NCBI GenBank assembly: GCA_029256105.1
Contig: JAQSYO010000003.1
Location: forward strand, 248,001-312,000
From: Herbinix sp.
Lineage (GTDB): Bacteria > Bacillota > Clostridia > Lachnospirales > Lachnospiraceae
Reading direction: 5' to 3'
Length of the DNA stretch: 64,000 nucleotides
The number at the start of each line of letters is the position of its first letter. The stretch's first letter is position 1. Positions 29,620-39,329 of the stretch are shown here, one piece after another. A model generated the notes under the pieces. The model was not told the DNA's origin. It was given only the letters and a program-made list of their open reading frames with translations, and searched no databases. Both the position numbers and the translations under genes were made by a program.

Positions 29620-31890
29620 ATGAACCAGAAGTTTAATATCACAGGTATGACTTGCTCCGCTTGTTCTGCCAATGTGGAGAAGAGTGTAAGGAAATTGGAA
29701 GGTGTTCAATCCATTAATGTCAATCTGCTAACTAACAGTATGAGTGTTGAATTTGATGAAGCCCTTTTAGATACACATAAAATTAATGAAGCCGTGAAAG
29801 GCGCCGGCTATGGTATATCGGAGTTTATCCATAGTTCTGCAAAACAGACTGAGATGATAAATCCAGTGAAACAGGAGCTTAAGGAGATGGAAAAACGAAT
29901 TATTATTTCCTTCCTATTCTTAATACCAGTACTGTATTTGGCTATGGGCCATATGCTAAAGCTTCCACTACCGGAGGGGTTTATGAATATGGCAAATGCA
30001 ATTTCATTTGCTCTTACTCAGCTGTTACTAACGGTGCCGATTGTTTATGTAAACAGGAAATATTATCAAATAGGTTTTAAGTCATTGTTTCACGGTTCTG
30101 CGAATATGGACTCCTTGATTGCAATCGGATCGGCAGCAGCAGTAATCTATGGATTATTTGCAATTTACCGGATCGGCTATGGTCTCGGGCATGAGAACAT
30201 GGAGATCGTAATGTATTATATGAATGACCTATACTTCGAATCAGCAGCGACTATATTGACTTTGATTACATTAGGTAAATATCTCGAGGCAAGATCCAAA
30301 GGCAAGACCTCGGAGGCAATTTCTAAACTGATGAACTTAGCACCCAAGACGGCAACGGTAATCAGGGATGGGACTGAGGTTGAAATATCAGTAGAAGAAG
30401 TTGTAATCAATGATGTGGTATTGGTCAGACCCGGTCAGAGTATACCGGTGGATGGTGTGATTATAGAAGGAAGCTCAGCTGTCGATCAAGCTGCTATAAC
30501 AGGGGAAAGCATTCCGGTTGAAAAGCGAGTTGGTGATAAGGTAATTGCAGCCACAATTAACAAAACAGGATTTTTTAAGTTCCGAACAGAAAAGGTTGGA
30601 GATAATACAACCATAGCTCAAATTATTCAATTGGTTGAGGAAGCAAGTTCCTCGAAAGCACCAATTTCTAAGTTGGCTGATAAGATTAGTGGGATTTTTG
30701 TTCCAGTAGTTACCATTATTGCACTACTATCAGTATTCGTTTGGTTACTCTTAGGTCAATCATTTGAATTTGCTTTATCCATTGGAATAGCAGTATTAGT
30801 GATCTCATGTCCTTGCGCTTTGGGTCTGGCAACTCCGGTTGCAATCATGGTAGGTACCGGAAAAGGAGCTCAAAACGGGATTTTGGTGAAATCCGCAGAA
30901 GCACTGGAAATTCTGCATTCTATAAAAACTGTAATACTGGATAAGACCGGTACCATTACCGAAGGAAAACCAAAGGTTACTGATATCGTGACTACGAACG
31001 GTACCAGCAGACATTTTTTGTTGGAGATAGCGGCATCTATGGAAAAGCCCTCAGAGCATCCACTTTCTGAAGCGATTGTTGTGGAAGCAGTGGCAGCAGG
31101 TGTTCCGATACAAAACATTGTTGAATTTCAAGCAATTTCAGGTCGTGGTATTATATCGAAGATGAACGGGAAAAATTATATTGCAGGTAATTTAGCTTTC
31201 ATGAAGGAAAATAAAATTAATACGAATGAATTTGAACAGCAATCAGATATTTTCGCAGAAGAAGGAAAGACTCCGTTATATTTTGCGGAGGAGGAACACT
31301 TACTTGGTATCATTGCGGTTGCAGATGTTGTCAAATCTTCCAGCCTTCAGGCAATCAAAGATTTCAAAGCTATGGGAATAGACGTTGTGATGTTAACCGG
31401 AGATAATCAAAAGACCGCCGAAGCTATTCGCAAGCAATTGAATATCGATAAAGTCATTGCTGAAGTTCTTCCTCAGGATAAGGAAAGGGAAATTCGCAAA
31501 CTACAAGAAAGTGGTCGGAAAGTGGCTATGGTAGGAGATGGTATTAATGATGCCCCTGCACTTGCAAGAGCGGATGTCGGCATCGCAATAGGAGCTGGAA
31601 CTGATATTGCGATTGAATCTGCAGATGTAGTACTAATGAAAAGCAATCTCCAGGATGCAGTTACAGCGCTTCAACTCAGTAAGGCGACGATTAAGAATAT
31701 TAAGGAGAATCTTTTCTGGGCTTTCTTTTATAATATATTAGGAATTCCTCTGGCAGCAGGTGTATTCTATATCACTCTAGGATGGAAGCTAAGTCCGATG
31801 TTCGGTGCTGCAGCAATGAGTTTAAGCTCAGTTTTTGTTGTAATGAATGCGTTAAGGTTGCGATTTTTTAAACCTAGGGTCGCAAGTTAA
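29620..31890 (+). CDS. copA: Copper-exporting P1B-type ATPase
   Basis: Membrane pump that exports Cu(I) using ATP. One N-terminal metal-binding domain has [11 protein letters not shown]. Membrane helices follow, with the Cu site CPC ([11 protein letters not shown], near residue 397), the phosphorylated Asp in DKTGT (near 441), the HP motif in SEHPLSEA and the hinge [10 protein letters not shown]. The 756-aa length and single HMA domain are usual in Firmicutes. ATG 29620 follows AAGGAG; an in-frame GTG further upstream would put coding sequence over the operator. It is coexpressed with copZ and csoR. Confidence 0.95.
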   Translation: MNQKFNITGMTCSACSANVEKSVRKLEGVQSINVNLLTNSMSVEFDEALLDTHKINEAVKGAGYGISEFIHSSAKQTEMINPVKQELKEMEKRIIISFLFLIPVLYLAMGHMLKLPLPEGFMNMANAISFALTQLLLTVPIVYVNRKYYQIGFKSLFHGSANMDSLIAIGSAAAVIYGLFAIYRIGYGLGHENMEIVMYYMNDLYFESAATILTLITLGKYLEARSKGKTSEAISKLMNLAPKTATVIRDGTEVEISVEEVVINDVVLVRPGQSIPVDGVIIEGSSAVDQAAITGESIPVEKRVGDKVIAATINKTGFFKFRTEKVGDNTTIAQIIQLVEEASSSKAPISKLADKISGIFVPVVTIIALLSVFVWLLLGQSFEFALSIGIAVLVISCPCALGLATPVAIMVGTGKGAQNGILVKSAEALEILHSIKTVILDKTGTITEGKPKVTDIVTTNGTSRHFLLEIAASMEKPSEHPLSEAIVVEAVAAGVPIQNIVEFQAISGRGIISKMNGKNYIAGNLAFMKENKINTNEFEQQSDIFAEEGKTPLYFAEEEHLLGIIAVADVVKSSSLQAIKDFKAMGIDVVMLTGDNQKTAEAIRKQLNIDKVIAEVLPQDKEREIRKLQESGRKVAMVGDGINDAPALARADVGIAIGAGTDIAIESADVVLMKSNLQDAVTALQLSKATIKNIKENLFWAFFYNILGIPLAAGVFYITLGWKLSPMFGAAAMSLSSVFVVMNALRLRFFKPRVAS

Positions 31891-31955
31891 TAAATAAAAC
31901 ATAAGTAATAGAACAAAAAATAGATAAATTAATTAAATTAAAGGAGATAATAATT

Positions 31956-32183
31956 ATGAAGAAAATTATTGAAATTAACGGTATGACTTGTGGGCATTGC
32001 CAGGCAAGAGTTGAAAAAGCATTAAATGCAATCGATGGTGTTGATGCCAAGGTTGAACTGAAAAAGAACCGGGCAGTTGTAAATCTAACGAAAGATGTGA
32101 AGGACCAAATATTGAAAGATACTGTAATAGAAGCAGGATATGAGGTAGTATCCATTGCGGAGAAGAAGGGTTTGTTCTCCTAA
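31956..32183 (+). CDS. copZ: Copper chaperone (HMA domain)
   Basis: A 75-aa single HMA domain with NGMTCGHCQARVEKAL; the two Cys bind Cu(I) for delivery to CopA. AAGGAG lies before the ATG, 65 bp after copA. Length and composition are typical of CopZ. Confidence 0.92.
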   Translation: MKKIIEINGMTCGHCQARVEKALNAIDGVDAKVELKKNRAVVNLTKDVKDQILKDTVIEAGYEVVSIAEKKGLFS

Positions 32184-32214
32184 TATGTAATTATGAGTAA
32201 AAATCATGGAGGAG

Positions 32215-32254
32215 GGAAAGAGTTGGGTCTTTTAGGGTATAACCTACTCTTTCC
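32215..32254 (+). promoter_or_regulatory. Hairpin between copZ and csoR
   Basis: Perfect 9-bp stem GGAAAGAGT/ACTCTTTCC, with a second inner palindrome TAGG/CCTA, followed by weakly T-rich sequence. It may be a partial terminator that lowers csoR expression relative to copAZ. Confidence 0.55.
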
Positions 32255-32277
32255 TGATTATTTTATAGGAGGTTTTC

Positions 32278-32541
32278 ATGAAGGCGGATAAGGAAAAGGT
32301 AAGTCGATTGTTAAGAACAGCGAAAGGGCAAATCGAAGGAATTTTGAATATGATTGAAGAAGACCGCTATTGCATCGATATTTCCAATCAGATCATTGCG
32401 ACGGAAGCAATCCTTCATAAGGTCAATCGGGAGGTGCTTCATGCTCATATTGATATGTGTGTTAAGGAAGCAATTGAAAACGGTACTACGGAAGAAAAAC
32501 TACAAGAAATTAGAAGTATCGTGGATAAACTCACAAAGTAA
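32278..32541 (+). CDS. csoR: CsoR-family copper-sensing repressor
   Basis: An 87-aa all-helical repressor of the CsoR/RcnR family. The Cu(I) ligands of true CsoR are all present: Cys32 (RYCIDI), His57 and Cys61 (HAHIDMC). The opening block KVSRLLRTAKGQIEGI is typical. It is expected to bind the GC-rich operator ahead of copA and leave it when copper binds. AGGAGG lies before the ATG. The order copA-copZ-csoR differs from the more common csoR-first order. Confidence 0.92.
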   Translation: MKADKEKVSRLLRTAKGQIEGILNMIEEDRYCIDISNQIIATEAILHKVNREVLHAHIDMCVKEAIENGTTEEKLQEIRSIVDKLTK

Positions 32542-32608
32542 AGACATGGAAAAAACTTGAAAAGTTCTATAAAAGCCGAATAATAGGTTAAAACGTGGCT
32601 GTTTAAAG

Positions 32609-32685
32609 TGTTAACGCTTTATTGAGGTAATACATTATTTGGACATAAAAAAAGATTGACAAACGTAACTATTTTTAGCTATAAT
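32609..32685 (+). promoter_or_regulatory. opp promoter with possible catabolite site upstream
   Basis: TTGACA (32656-32661), an 18-bp spacer and TATAAT (32680-32685). About 35-47 bp upstream lies TGTTAACGCTTTA (32609-32621), which matches a catabolite-responsive element at most positions; that assignment is weak. Confidence 0.65.
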
Positions 32686-32703
32686 AAGTTTCATAATATA
32701 TGT

Positions 32704-32784
32704 ATAAGACAATGTGGTCGAAAAATAATATTAATTTTTCGGACTGCATTTTTTTATTTATGTTAGTGTAAATAATTGTCTTAT
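32704..32784 (+). promoter_or_regulatory. Structured leader of the opp operon with internal terminator
   Basis: A strong hairpin (left arm 32713-32726, right arm 32734-32748; core CGAAAAAT/ATTTTTCG plus G-T-containing lower stem) is followed by seven T (32749-32755). It is enclosed by a second, perfect 10-bp helix, ATAAGACAAT (32704-32713) with ATTGTCTTAT (32775-32784). The element lies between promoter and oppA, so it must be read through. It resembles an attenuator or an undescribed cis-regulatory RNA. I recognise no known riboswitch class. Confidence 0.55.
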
Positions 32785-32808
32785 CATCGAGATAAAAGGA
32801 GGAAATTT

Positions 32809-34512
32809 ATGAAAAAAGTTAGTAAACTGATCGTAGTAATGTTTGCAGTGTTAATGATGTTTTCCCTAACTGCATGTAGCAGTAAGGATACAGATAAAGA
32901 TACTGCACCAGATACTACAAAAGATGCAGAAACAGATGCAGGAACAGATACAGCAACCGACGATACAGCGGAACCCACAGGAGGCAACATCTTAAATGTA
33001 CATTTTGATGTCGAGGTAGCTTCCATGGATCCTCAAATCGCAACAGATGGTACTTCCTTTGAAGTATTGGCAGCAGTGACAGAAGGTTTATATTCTATCG
33101 ATGCTGCAGGTACACCAATTATGGCAATGGCAGAAGCTGTTGATAAAAGTGCAGACGGCTTAACCTATACTTTTACACTGAAAGATGCTCAGTGGTCCAA
33201 TGGTACACCTGTTACTTCCAAAGATTTCTTATTTGCTTGGAAACGTTTAGTTGATCCCGCAGTTGCAAGTGAATATTCTTTTATTGCTGATATAGCTGGA
33301 ATTAAGAACGCAGCTAAAATTACAGCAGGCGAAGTAGCAGTTGATCAATTAGGTGTAACTGCACCGGATGACAAGACATTAGTAGTTCAGTTAGATGTAC
33401 CGGTTCCATTCTTTGAATCATTAATGGCATTTCCTTCTTTCTTACCTGTAAATGAAGCCTTCTTTACAGCAGCAGGAGATACATATGGTACTTCCCCTGA
33501 GACGATCTTAAGCAATGGACCTTTTACTATTACTGCTTATGAACCGGCTGCTACTACAATTACATTAGCAAAGAGCACAACCTATTGGGATGCTGCTAAA
33601 GTTGCTTTAGATGGTATTCAATATCAAGTAATCAAAGATTCTCAGCAAGCTATGTTATCCTACCAAAATGGTGATTTGGATGTAGCTACTTTATCCGGTG
33701 AGCAAGTAGAGCAATTCCAGGCTGACCCTGAGTTTCACAACATTATGGCAGGTTACTTATGGTATGTAACACCAAACCAAAAAGTTGCTGGTATTGAGAA
33801 TGTGAATCTTCGTAAAGCACTTGCACTTTCTTACGATAAAGCGGCTATTGCGAACAATATCTTAAAAGATGGATCTATTGTAGCAGACTTTGCTGTTCCT
33901 ACCCTTTTAGCTGTTGGTCCTGACGGAAAAGATTTCCGTGCAACAACAGGCACTTATCTTACTACCGATAAAGCGAAAGCATTAGAATATTGGGAAAAAG
34001 CAAAAGCTGAATTAGGTGTTAGCGAACTCAAATATACATTGATCGTTGAAGATACTGAATCTGCAATCAATGTAGCACAGTTTATCCAGTCTGAAATTCA
34101 AACTACATTACCTGGAATTACAATTGAACTTCAATCTATGCCAAAGAAAAATCGTGTAGAAAGAATTCAAGCAGGTGAATATGAACTTTGCTTAACACGT
34201 TGGGGACCTGATTATGCAGATCCTATGACCTACTTAGATATGTGGACCTCGGACAGCCCGAACAACTATGGCCTATGGTCAAATGCAGAATATGATGCTC
34301 TTATTGAATCTGCTAAAAAAGGTGAGTTAGCTCTTGACCTTACAGCTAGATGGGAAGCTCTTAAGAAAGCAGAAACTATGGTTATGGATGAAGCGGTTAT
34401 CTTCCCTGTATATCAAAAGGGTGATGCTGTTATGATTAAAGCCGGTGTTGAGGGAATTGAATTCCACTCCGTTGGTATTAACAGAATTTACAAGGATGCA
34501 AAGAAGAATTAA
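32809..34512 (+). CDS. oppA: Oligopeptide-binding lipoprotein
   Basis: Extracytoplasmic peptide-binding protein (SBP family 5) for the ABC importer encoded next. Signal peptide with lipobox SLTAC (Cys near residue 24), then a Thr/Asp-rich linker (about 25-60) and the family start LNVHFDVEVASMDPQIA. The 567-aa length is normal for OppA. The middle holds the WSNGTPVTSKDFLFAWKRL block. ATG 32809 has AGGAGG 6 nt upstream. It is separated from oppB by a hairpin that probably favours higher oppA output. Confidence 0.92.
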   Translation: MKKVSKLIVVMFAVLMMFSLTACSSKDTDKDTAPDTTKDAETDAGTDTATDDTAEPTGGNILNVHFDVEVASMDPQIATDGTSFEVLAAVTEGLYSIDAAGTPIMAMAEAVDKSADGLTYTFTLKDAQWSNGTPVTSKDFLFAWKRLVDPAVASEYSFIADIAGIKNAAKITAGEVAVDQLGVTAPDDKTLVVQLDVPVPFFESLMAFPSFLPVNEAFFTAAGDTYGTSPETILSNGPFTITAYEPAATTITLAKSTTYWDAAKVALDGIQYQVIKDSQQAMLSYQNGDLDVATLSGEQVEQFQADPEFHNIMAGYLWYVTPNQKVAGIENVNLRKALALSYDKAAIANNILKDGSIVADFAVPTLLAVGPDGKDFRATTGTYLTTDKAKALEYWEKAKAELGVSELKYTLIVEDTESAINVAQFIQSEIQTTLPGITIELQSMPKKNRVERIQAGEYELCLTRWGPDYADPMTYLDMWTSDSPNNYGLWSNAEYDALIESAKKGELALDLTARWEALKKAETMVMDEAVIFPVYQKGDAVMIKAGVEGIEFHSVGINRIYKDAKKN

Positions 34513-34540
34513 TTAAAGAAATAAAATCTTATAGTTAAAA

Positions 34541-34583
34541 AATGACGCTGTCAAGCGTGTTAGGCACTAATGACAGCGTCATT
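34541..34583 (+). terminator. Intercistronic hairpin between oppA and oppB
   Basis: Perfect 13-bp stem AATGACGCTGTCA/TGACAGCGTCATT without a long T-run. It is likely a partial terminator or a 3' stabiliser of oppA mRNA. Confidence 0.7.
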
Positions 34584-34648
34584 CTTCATGACAAATTATG
34601 TTTTATTGGGATAATATAACTATGTAATATAGTAAGGAGTGTGGGTTC

Positions 34649-35590
34649 GTGAAAAAGTATATCATCAAGAGAATAATAATATCGGTTGTAACCCTATTGG
34701 TTATATTATTAATTTTATTTTTAATGCTAGAATTGATGCCCGGATCGCCTTTTAATGATGAAAAATTAACTGATGCACAAAGGGCAATCATCAGTGCGAA
34801 ATATGGTCTTGATCAACCAATAGGAATTCGTTTTTTGCACTATATTAAGGCAATGCTCTCAGGAGACTTTGGGGTTTCCTACACAATATCGAAAAATACG
34901 CCAATTACTACATTGCTTCAATCCAGACTGCCTATATCACTTCGTATCGGAGGTCAGGCAATATTAATTGGAACAGTGGTAGGATTAGCTTTAGGTATAA
35001 TTGCAGCAATCAAACATAACACCATTTACGATACAATCACAACCGTCATATCAGTTTTAGGAGTAAGTCTTCCGTCCTACGTGTTTGCTATGGCTTTAAT
35101 TTACACAATGGGATTTCAATTAAAATGGTTTCCACTTTTATATCAGGTGGAAGCACCGATGTATTCTTCCATAATGCCAACTGTTTCTCTATGTATGTTT
35201 ACGGTTGCAACGGTTGCCAGATTTACAAGGACTGAGATGTTGGAAGTATTAGGCTCGGATTACATGCTTTTGGCAGAAAGTAAAGGAATTAATAGTTTTC
35301 AATTGATCTTCAAACATGCCCTTAGAAATGCATTGATTCCAATTATCACAGTATTAGCTCCTCTTGTTGTTGGTTTAATGACAGGAAGCTTAGTAATTGA
35401 AAAATTATTCTCCATCCCAGGTATAGGAAGCTTGTTAGTTACTGCAATACAATCAAATGATTATAATGTAGTAGTTGCACTAACCTTTATCTATAGTTTA
35501 ATGTATATCGGAATTATGCTTGTAGTTGATATACTTTACGGAGTAATTGATCCTAGAATCAGACTTGCAAAGGGGGATAAAAATGACTAA
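34649..35590 (+). CDS. oppB: Oligopeptide ABC importer permease OppB
   Basis: Membrane subunit with six hydrophobic segments and the coupling loop RTEMLEVLGSDYMLLAESKGIN ending in ALRNALIPI. The 313-aa length fits OppB/DppB. GTG start with AAGGAGT 9 nt upstream. The 3' end overlaps oppC by 8 nt. Confidence 0.92.
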   Translation: MKKYIIKRIIISVVTLLVILLILFLMLELMPGSPFNDEKLTDAQRAIISAKYGLDQPIGIRFLHYIKAMLSGDFGVSYTISKNTPITTLLQSRLPISLRIGGQAILIGTVVGLALGIIAAIKHNTIYDTITTVISVLGVSLPSYVFAMALIYTMGFQLKWFPLLYQVEAPMYSSIMPTVSLCMFTVATVARFTRTEMLEVLGSDYMLLAESKGINSFQLIFKHALRNALIPIITVLAPLVVGLMTGSLVIEKLFSIPGIGSLLVTAIQSNDYNVVVALTFIYSLMYIGIMLVVDILYGVIDPRIRLAKGDKND

Positions 35591-36638
35591 TACAGAGATG
35601 GATTTTTCACCAGAGGATTTTCAACTGGTTGGAGATGAAAAGATATTACAGATTGACGAAACCTTTGCTGGTCAGTCATATTGGAAGGATATTAGATCTA
35701 GATTTGCTCAGAATAAGGGTGCAATTGCCGGAATAATATGTATATTAATCGTAATAATAATGGCAATTATTGGACCGACATTAACGGGACATACGTATTC
35801 CGAGCAAGTTATAACACACCAGAATTTGGCGCCTAGAGTAAAAGGGTTAGAAAATATAGGTATATTTGATGGCTCAGAGAAAATGCATACTTCAACAGGC
35901 ACAGTAGAGCAAAACAAATATGTATCGAAAGATTCTTCTGTTAAGACGGGTCTGGAAGATGTTTATTATTGGTTTGGAACCGACGTACTTGGCCGTGATA
36001 TTTTTACCAGAACGTGGACTGGAACTAGAATTTCTCTTTATATTGCCCTAGTTGCAGTTATTGTTGATATGTGTTTTGGTATGGTATATGGCTTGATTTC
36101 TGGTTATTTTGGTGGCAAAGTGGATATGGTCTTGCAAAGATTTTCGGAAATCTTAAACGGTATACCAACCTTGGTTATTGTAACTCTTTTGATATTGGTG
36201 TTTAAGCCGGGATTAGTTACGATTACGTTAGCTCTGGCACTTACCGGCTGGATTGGAATGAGTAAGATTGCAAGAGCGCAGGTATTAAAACTGAAGGAAC
36301 AGGAATTTATTTTGGCTTCAAAAACCTTAGGAGCAAAAAACTTCTTTATTATTTTTAAAGAGATTTTACCTAATATTTTTGGACAATTAATCGTTATGTC
36401 CATGTTTTCTATACCAAATGCGATCTTTACAGAAGCATTTCTCGCTTTTATTGGCTTAGGCGTGCCGCAACCGTTGGCATCTCTTGGTTCTTTAATCAGT
36501 GATGCATTTAAATCATTTACGACACATCCTTATATGATTATTTTTCCGGTTATTGTGTTAGCAGCAATTATGTTAAGTTTTAACTTGGTGGCAGATGGAC
36601 TTCGGGATGCTTTTGATCCTAAGATGAAAGAAATGTAG
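35583..36638 (+). CDS. oppC: Oligopeptide ABC importer permease OppC
   Basis: Second membrane subunit (351 aa), with a long cytoplasmic N-terminus, an extracytoplasmic stretch of about 75 residues after the first helix, the FGTDVLGRDIFTRTWTGTRISL block and the coupling loop ARAQVLKLKEQEFILASKTLGA. ATG 35583 has a GGGG-rich ribosome site in the end of oppB. Confidence 0.92.
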   Translation: MTNTEMDFSPEDFQLVGDEKILQIDETFAGQSYWKDIRSRFAQNKGAIAGIICILIVIIMAIIGPTLTGHTYSEQVITHQNLAPRVKGLENIGIFDGSEKMHTSTGTVEQNKYVSKDSSVKTGLEDVYYWFGTDVLGRDIFTRTWTGTRISLYIALVAVIVDMCFGMVYGLISGYFGGKVDMVLQRFSEILNGIPTLVIVTLLILVFKPGLVTITLALALTGWIGMSKIARAQVLKLKEQEFILASKTLGAKNFFIIFKEILPNIFGQLIVMSMFSIPNAIFTEAFLAFIGLGVPQPLASLGSLISDAFKSFTTHPYMIIFPVIVLAAIMLSFNLVADGLRDAFDPKMKEM

Positions 36639-36647
36639 GAGGGAACG

Positions 36648-37787
36648 ATGGAGAAAACAAAAATATTATCAGTTAAAGATCTATCCATATCCTTTCAGAC
36701 CTCTGCAGGTGTAGTTAATGTAATTCGTGGGATGAACCTTACACTTTATAAAGGGGAAACTGTTGCTATCGTAGGAGAGAGTGGAAGTGGTAAATCCGTT
36801 ACTGTTAAGGCTATTATGGGTATATTAAGTAATAATGGAAAGATTAACAGTGGAAGTATTGATTTTACCTATAACGATGGTAAGGAAGAAGTAAAACAAG
36901 ATCTGTTAAAGTTCTCGAAAAGTGAGATGAGAAGACAAATTAATGGAAAACGAATTGCGATGGTATTTCAAGATCCAATGACTTCCCTAAACCCAACAAT
37001 GACCATTGGAGCTCAGATTATAGAGGGAATGATTTATCATTATAAAACGCATAAAGCAGAGGCACATCAGAAGGCTATTAAACTACTTGAGCTGGTGGGG
37101 ATTACGGATCCGGAAAAACGGATGAAGAATTACCCTCATCAATTATCCGGAGGTATGCGACAAAGAGTCGTAATAGCAATAGCACTTGCTTGTGATCCCG
37201 AGTTATTGATTTGTGATGAACCTACAACCGCCTTGGATGTAACAATTCAAGCTAAAATATTAGAACTTATTAAGGATATTCAACAAAAAAGAGGTATCTC
37301 AGTTATTTATATTACGCATGATTTAGGCGTAGTTGCTAAGGTGGCGGATTATGTTGCGGTTATGTATGCTGGAAAAGTAATTGAAAAAGGAACGACCGAC
37401 GAAATATTCTATAATCCGAAGCATCCCTATACTTGGGGTCTATTGTCCGCAATGCCGGATCTTAGCAGCAATGACGATAAACTTTATACAATACCGGGAA
37501 GCCCGCCAAATTTACTGCATCAGGTACCGGGAGATTCCTTTGCACCCCGTAATATCTATGCAATGAACATTGACTTAAAAAAAGAACCACCGATGTTCAA
37601 AATTTCGGATACCCACTATGCAGCTACTTGGCTTTTACATGAGAATGCTCCCAAAGTAGAGATGCCGGAAGAACTTCAAAAACGAATAAATCTAATGTTA
37701 AAAGAGGAACAACCTACGAAAACAACAGAGGAAAAAACTTCAAAAACAGTGAAGACAACGCCTTCTGATGGAAGGGAGGTTGAATAG
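36648..37787 (+). CDS. oppD: Oligopeptide ABC importer ATPase OppD
   Basis: ATPase subunit (379 aa): Walker A GESGSGKSVT, signature LSGGMRQR, Walker B LLICDEP, then the OppD/F C-terminal domain. In this family that domain usually binds a 4Fe-4S cluster through a CPFAPRC-type motif. Here it reads GDSFAPRN, lacking both Cys, so the cluster is probably absent. The C-terminal tail after residue 350 is Lys/Thr/Glu-rich. AGGAGG-like box before the ATG; the next gene starts one base after its stop. Confidence 0.9.
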   Translation: MEKTKILSVKDLSISFQTSAGVVNVIRGMNLTLYKGETVAIVGESGSGKSVTVKAIMGILSNNGKINSGSIDFTYNDGKEEVKQDLLKFSKSEMRRQINGKRIAMVFQDPMTSLNPTMTIGAQIIEGMIYHYKTHKAEAHQKAIKLLELVGITDPEKRMKNYPHQLSGGMRQRVVIAIALACDPELLICDEPTTALDVTIQAKILELIKDIQQKRGISVIYITHDLGVVAKVADYVAVMYAGKVIEKGTTDEIFYNPKHPYTWGLLSAMPDLSSNDDKLYTIPGSPPNLLHQVPGDSFAPRNIYAMNIDLKKEPPMFKISDTHYAATWLLHENAPKVEMPEELQKRINLMLKEEQPTKTTEEKTSKTVKTTPSDGREVE

Positions 37788-37788
37788 T

Positions 37789-38721
37789 ATGGAAAATAAA
37801 AAGCCCTTATTGGAAGTTAATGATTTAAAACAACATTTTCGTATAAACAGAAAGTTCACAGTAAAAGCCGTGGATGGAGTAACCTTTAAGATATATCCGG
37901 GCGAAACCTATGGACTTGTAGGAGAATCCGGAAGTGGTAAATCAACGATAGGCCGTTCTATTATTCGTTTGTATGAACCAACCTCAGGTGACGTGATTTT
38001 TAATGGAACCAATATCTCGGGTAAGCTTACCGAGAAGGCAACCAGTCATCTACGTACAAAAATGCAGATGATATTTCAAGATCCCATGGCTTGCTTGAAC
38101 CCCAGGAAAAAGGTAATTGATATCATTGCACAAGGTTTGGATATTCATCATCTGTATCAATCACAAGAAGAGAGAAGACAAAAAGTATTCCAAATTCTTG
38201 ATATGGTCGGGTTGGCTAGTGAGCATGCCGATCGCTACCCACATCAATTCTCAGGTGGTCAGAGACAACGTATTGGTATCGCAAGAGCATTGATTATGAA
38301 CCCGGATTTAATTATTGCAGATGAAGCAATCAGTGCCTTAGATGTATCAATTCAAGCGCAGGTAGTAAACTTAATGAAGGATATTCAGAAGAAGACGAAT
38401 ACAGCATATCTCTTTATTGCACATGATCTTTCCATGGTTAAATATATTTCGGATCGAATCGGAGTGCTCCATTTGGGACATTTAGTAGAAACCGGAACGA
38501 AGGACGAGATATTTTTTAATCCCATTCATCCTTATACAAAGTCACTACTTTCCGCAATTCCTCAACCAAATCCGATTGCTGAAAAGAAACGTATCGCAGC
38601 TAATTATGATTATGCAACCAGTGGTATCGATTATCATAAGGGCAGTAATCAACATGTTGAAGGTCAGCATTATGTATTGGCAACGAAGGAAGAATTGGAA
38701 CGTTGGACGGTATTAGGCTAA
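37789..38721 (+). CDS. oppF: Oligopeptide ABC importer ATPase OppF
   Basis: Second ATPase (310 aa): Walker A GESGSGKST, FQDPMACLNPRKKV, signature FSGGQRQR and Walker B LIIADEAISALD (Ala in place of the usual Pro after Glu, as often in OppF). The C-terminus is short and lacks the Cys cluster motif. ATG 37789 lies one base after the oppD stop, with GGGAGG upstream; an in-frame ATG 21 nt earlier overlaps the ribosome site. Confidence 0.9.
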   Translation: MENKKPLLEVNDLKQHFRINRKFTVKAVDGVTFKIYPGETYGLVGESGSGKSTIGRSIIRLYEPTSGDVIFNGTNISGKLTEKATSHLRTKMQMIFQDPMACLNPRKKVIDIIAQGLDIHHLYQSQEERRQKVFQILDMVGLASEHADRYPHQFSGGQRQRIGIARALIMNPDLIIADEAISALDVSIQAQVVNLMKDIQKKTNTAYLFIAHDLSMVKYISDRIGVLHLGHLVETGTKDEIFFNPIHPYTKSLLSAIPQPNPIAEKKRIAANYDYATSGIDYHKGSNQHVEGQHYVLATKEELERWTVLG

Positions 38722-38801
38722 AGAATAATTACAAAAGAATAATTACAAAAGATAAATACAAAAGATAATTACAAAAGAATAATTACAAAAGAATAATTAA
38801 A
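38721..38801. repeat. 14-bp tandem repeats starting at the oppF stop
   Basis: Six units of 13-14 bp based on AAGAATAATTACAA start at the last base of the stop codon. Confidence 0.85.
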
Positions 38802-38923
38802 AATGATAGTTACCATATTATAATTACTAAAAAGTAATATATAAATAGTAAGTTATAATGAGCAGAGTAATTAAGAACAAATAATGAGTTGTAAATAGAG
38901 AAATATAAATAGAGTAATATAAT

Positions 38924-38996
38924 TAAAGGTAACCTATACCCTGTAAACGAAACACAGCATACTGTGTCGGTTTACAGAGTAAAGGTTACCTTTTTA
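38924..38996 (+). terminator. Terminator of the opp operon
   Basis: Compound hairpin with outer stem AAAGGTAACCT/AGGTTACCTTT, inner CTGTAAAC/GTTTACAG and apical ACACAG/CTGTGT, followed by TTTTAT. Confidence 0.9.
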
Positions 38997-39108
38997 TGTT
39001 ATCTAATAGTATGGTAAGTTGAAATTGTTAATTCCTTATTTAATTTTTTAGCCGACACCCGTGTAATGTACAGTCCTACTAGGATTTCTACCATTAACAG
39101 GCAAAGAT

Positions 39109-39288
39109 TTAATGTAAAGGAAGCATTCGATTATGCTGTGATAGTTGTCCAACAATCCAACCTGCTAGAATACTGATTAATAAAATCATCGCAGTTTTAT
39201 ATCGTCTAAAGATAATACTCCATGCTTTTCGAAGAAGTTTAGAGTATCTGGAACAAACAATACAGATTGATATATTTTTCCTTAAATG
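39109..39288 (-). pseudogene. Possible relic of a small membrane protein
   Basis: An uninterrupted minus-strand frame of 59 codons without a canonical start except an internal ATG. It encodes a basic stretch followed by a hydrophobic segment (MILLISILAGWIVGQLS). This could be a decayed gene end or chance. Nothing else is apparent in the surrounding spacer besides the terminator and the next promoter. Confidence 0.2.
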
Positions 39289-39295
39289 CTATACT
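39267..39295 (+). promoter_or_regulatory. Promoter of the S66 peptidase/LTA synthase-like pair
   Basis: TTGATA (39267-39272), a 17-bp spacer and TATACT (39290-39295), 35 bp before the start codon. Confidence 0.7.
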
Positions 39296-39329
39296 AATGG
39301 ACAAAGATGTAAAGTAGGAGGGACAGTTT

